Source: Polaribacter litorisediminis
GTDB taxonomy: Bacteria; Bacteroidota; Bacteroidia; Flavobacteriales; Flavobacteriaceae
Direction: 5' to 3'
Assembly (NCBI RefSeq): GCF_019968605.1
Contig: NZ_CP082966.1
Coordinates: 124,001-188,000 of the forward strand
Length of the DNA stretch: 64,000 bases
Shown: positions 62,433 through 64,000 of the stretch, one piece after another
Numbering within the stretch: position 1 is the first letter of the stretch
How the letters are laid out: the number at the start of each line of letters is the position of its first letter
Translations under genes and position numbers: made by a program
The notes under the pieces: model-generated
Told to the model about the DNA's origin: nothing
Seen by the model: the letters and a program-made list of their open reading frames with translations, nothing else
Database searches by the model: none

Positions 62433-64000
62433 TGGGCATTGTTATTTTAAAAACGGTTTGTTTTTTATCAGAATTTAAAGTGATGTTTCCAGCATGTTTA
62501 TCGATTATTTTTTTACAGTAATACAAGCCAATTCCAAAACCTTTTACATCATGTGTGTTTCCTTTTGATACTCTGTAAAATTTATCAAAAATCTTTTCTT
62601 GTTGATTTTTTTCAATGCCATTTCCATCATCAGCAATCGTTATTTCTGTAGATTTTAAAATGGAATTTATATTGATTTCAATCCTATTTCCACCATATTT
62701 AATAGCATTATCAATTAAGTTAGAAATCACATTTTCAAAATGAAAAACATCAATATGCAAATAAATAGGTTTTAAATTTGATGAAAAAACAAGCTCTTTT
62801 TGATTGGCTAACATTTTATGCTTGTTTACCAATCTTTCGGTCATTTCAACAACATCAATCGTTTCTTTTTTTAAGAGTAATTGTTCACTATCTAAAGTTG
62901 CGGTTTCTAGTAATTTTTCCACCATTTGATGCAGTTTTTTCAACTGAACACCAGACATTGCCAAGTATTTTTTTGTTTTTTCTTTATCCTCTAAAACATT
63001 AAAATTTTCGATGGCTTCAATAGCTGTAGAAACGGTGGCAATTGGTGTTTTAAATTCGTGTGTAATATTGCTAATTAAATCGTTTTTTATGATGGCCAGT
63101 TCTTTTTGCTGATTGATAATTTTTAACAAATAAAACAAGCTAGAAATAATTAAGAGTGATAACAAAAGAGAAAGTGAAATGCCACCAAAACTTCTTTGTA
63201 AAGCCTCAAAATTCGGGTTATTATAGACCAATTCAAATCCTTGATCATCTTTCACATAAGTAGATTTTGATGTTACCACAAAGGTTTCCGAATCTAAAAC
63301 TGAATCTTTGGTTTGATGAAAAAGTGTATCTTTTTTTATGTGGTGAAAACTTGTTTTTACGTCAATTCCTTTTTGTTTTAGTTGTAATGTTATTAAAGAA
63401 TCTACTTTCTTATAGTTTATAGAATTATTAAAATAAGAAATAAACATGGGTTTTAAATTTTTAATCAACTTTAAACTATCCGCAGATTTTTTTCCTTTAA
63501 AATATTTTACAGAATTTTTTTTACCATTTTTATGAAGGTTAAACCCGTTTCTTGCATCTATAAACTGTGTAAATAGCAACGTAGAATCGCTTTTCTTTTT
63601 AGTATGATTTTTGGCAAACTCATCAGAATTTAATTCAATCGCCAATTTTTTCATATCAATCATCATCGAATCTAACTGCTTTTGAGATAGGTTTTCATCC
63701 GAAGTCATTTTAATACTATTAATGGTGAATTTTGGTTTTACACCTTCATTTTTCCCATTTTTAATATTCTTCATTAAAGAATCGAAAGGTGTCTCAGCAG
63801 AAAATTTAATGTCGATATTATCTTTACCAGGTTGTAAAATTGTTAAAAAGTCTTTTTTAGCCAAAGTTGCATAATATTCTTCTACAGCATTGTCTAAACT
63901 TAACTGAATTTCATTCCTAACTCGTTGTTTATTTTCTTCGTAATTTTTGAAGTTCCAATAGAATTGCACGCCAATTGTTGCAACTACTGTAACAGCAATT
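62425..64000 (-). CDS. Sensor histidine kinase, N-terminus beyond right edge
   Basis: The frame runs to the right edge and continues upstream: IAVTVVATIGVQFYWNFKNY is the end of a first membrane helix. A periplasmic domain of about 230 residues follows, then a second helix (SLSLLLSLLIISSLFYLL). The H box is ISNITHEFKTPIATVSTAIE; the ATPase has N box NLIDNAIKYGG, G1 DDGNGIEKN and G2 GFGIGLYYCKKII. A GTG at 63969 is an internal codon, not the start. It overlaps the response regulator by 8 bp and forms a two-component system. Confidence 0.94.
   Translation of the reverse strand, partial: IAVTVVATIGVQFYWNFKNYEENKQRVRNEIQLSLDNAVEEYYATLAKKDFLTILQPGKDNIDIKFSAETPFDSLMKNIKNGKNEGVKPKFTINSIKMTSDENLSQKQLDSMMIDMKKLAIELNSDEFAKNHTKKKSDSTLLFTQFIDARNGFNLHKNGKKNSVKYFKGKKSADSLKLIKNLKPMFISYFNNSINYKKVDSLITLQLKQKGIDVKTSFHHIKKDTLFHQTKDSVLDSETFVVTSKSTYVKDDQGFELVYNNPNFEALQRSFGGISLSLLLSLLIISSLFYLLKIINQQKELAIIKNDLISNITHEFKTPIATVSTAIEAIENFNVLEDKEKTKKYLAMSGVQLKKLHQMVEKLLETATLDSEQLLLKKETIDVVEMTERLVNKHKMLANQKELVFSSNLKPIYLHIDVFHFENVISNLIDNAIKYGGNRIEININSILKSTEITIADDGNGIEKNQQEKIFDKFYRVSKGNTHDVKGFGIGLYYCKKIIDKHAGNITLNSDKKQTVFKITMPNE

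Noticed and set aside
63969..63969. GTG at 63969 as the start of the histidine kinase
   Set aside because: The frame stays open upstream to the window edge and encodes the end of a hydrophobic helix (AVTVVATIGVQFYW), so the true start is outside.

Overview
The window looks like a chromosomal segment of a marine member of the Flavobacteriaceae (Bacteroidota), of the Polaribacter/Tenacibaculum kind. The evidence is the low G+C content, -7 boxes of the form TAnnTTTG, type IX secretion (T9SS) sorting domains, a T9SS plug protein, a complete Na+-translocating NQR operon, and a short primary sigma factor without region 1.1. The genus is an inference.

Layout. 1-13006 is mostly core: a partial outer-membrane porin, rnhB, a nucleoid-associated protein, lipB, a large secreted metallopeptidase, pruA, a lipoprotein between an intact DUF3667 gene and a decayed copy of its 3' end, apaG and the T9SS plug. 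13236-29242 is a surface/secretion locus. A membrane-spanning TPR-HTH regulator precedes four tightly packed genes: a secreted phage-tail-collar protein, a 2823-residue LamG protein with a T9SS sorting domain, and two related proteins. The last of these carries eight exact-length 75-residue MBG repeats. 29944-36053 is nqrABCDEF. It is followed by a small conserved gene, a retropepsin-like protease, a YqeY protein and tRNA-Arg(TCG). Two inverted copies of a ~230-bp MITE-like element bracket this block (29311 and 38121).

39732-53517 is an accessory island and the most unusual part. An IS4-type element, broken by a 2-bp duplication, abuts a truncated gene. Then come six copies of a ~250-290-bp non-coding repeat, all in the same orientation, separated by genes that point either way: a HipA-like kinase/DUF3037 pair, a HigBA toxin-antitoxin pair with an ORF-less group II intron and a DUF3124 lipoprotein, an AraC regulator with a membrane HExxH protein, a DUF4325/GHKL-ATPase pair and an unknown membrane protein. 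After the sixth repeat come a winged-helix/TM protein and a fused nuclease-methyltransferase. The better-preserved repeats have imperfectly complementary ends with a compensatory change, and copy 1 is a mosaic of two repeat types. This resembles an integron cassette array with oversized attC-like sites, but no integrase is visible.

53507-64000 returns to mostly core genes: a small membrane protein, a PNK-type HAD phosphatase, a CBS protein, an rpe / DnaQ-GIY-YIG / FAD-oxidoreductase operon, the primary sigma factor, an ECF sigma factor with a 50-residue partner, a deoxynucleoside kinase and a two-component system that runs off the right edge. All calls come from reading sequence and motifs. 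No database or folding program was run.
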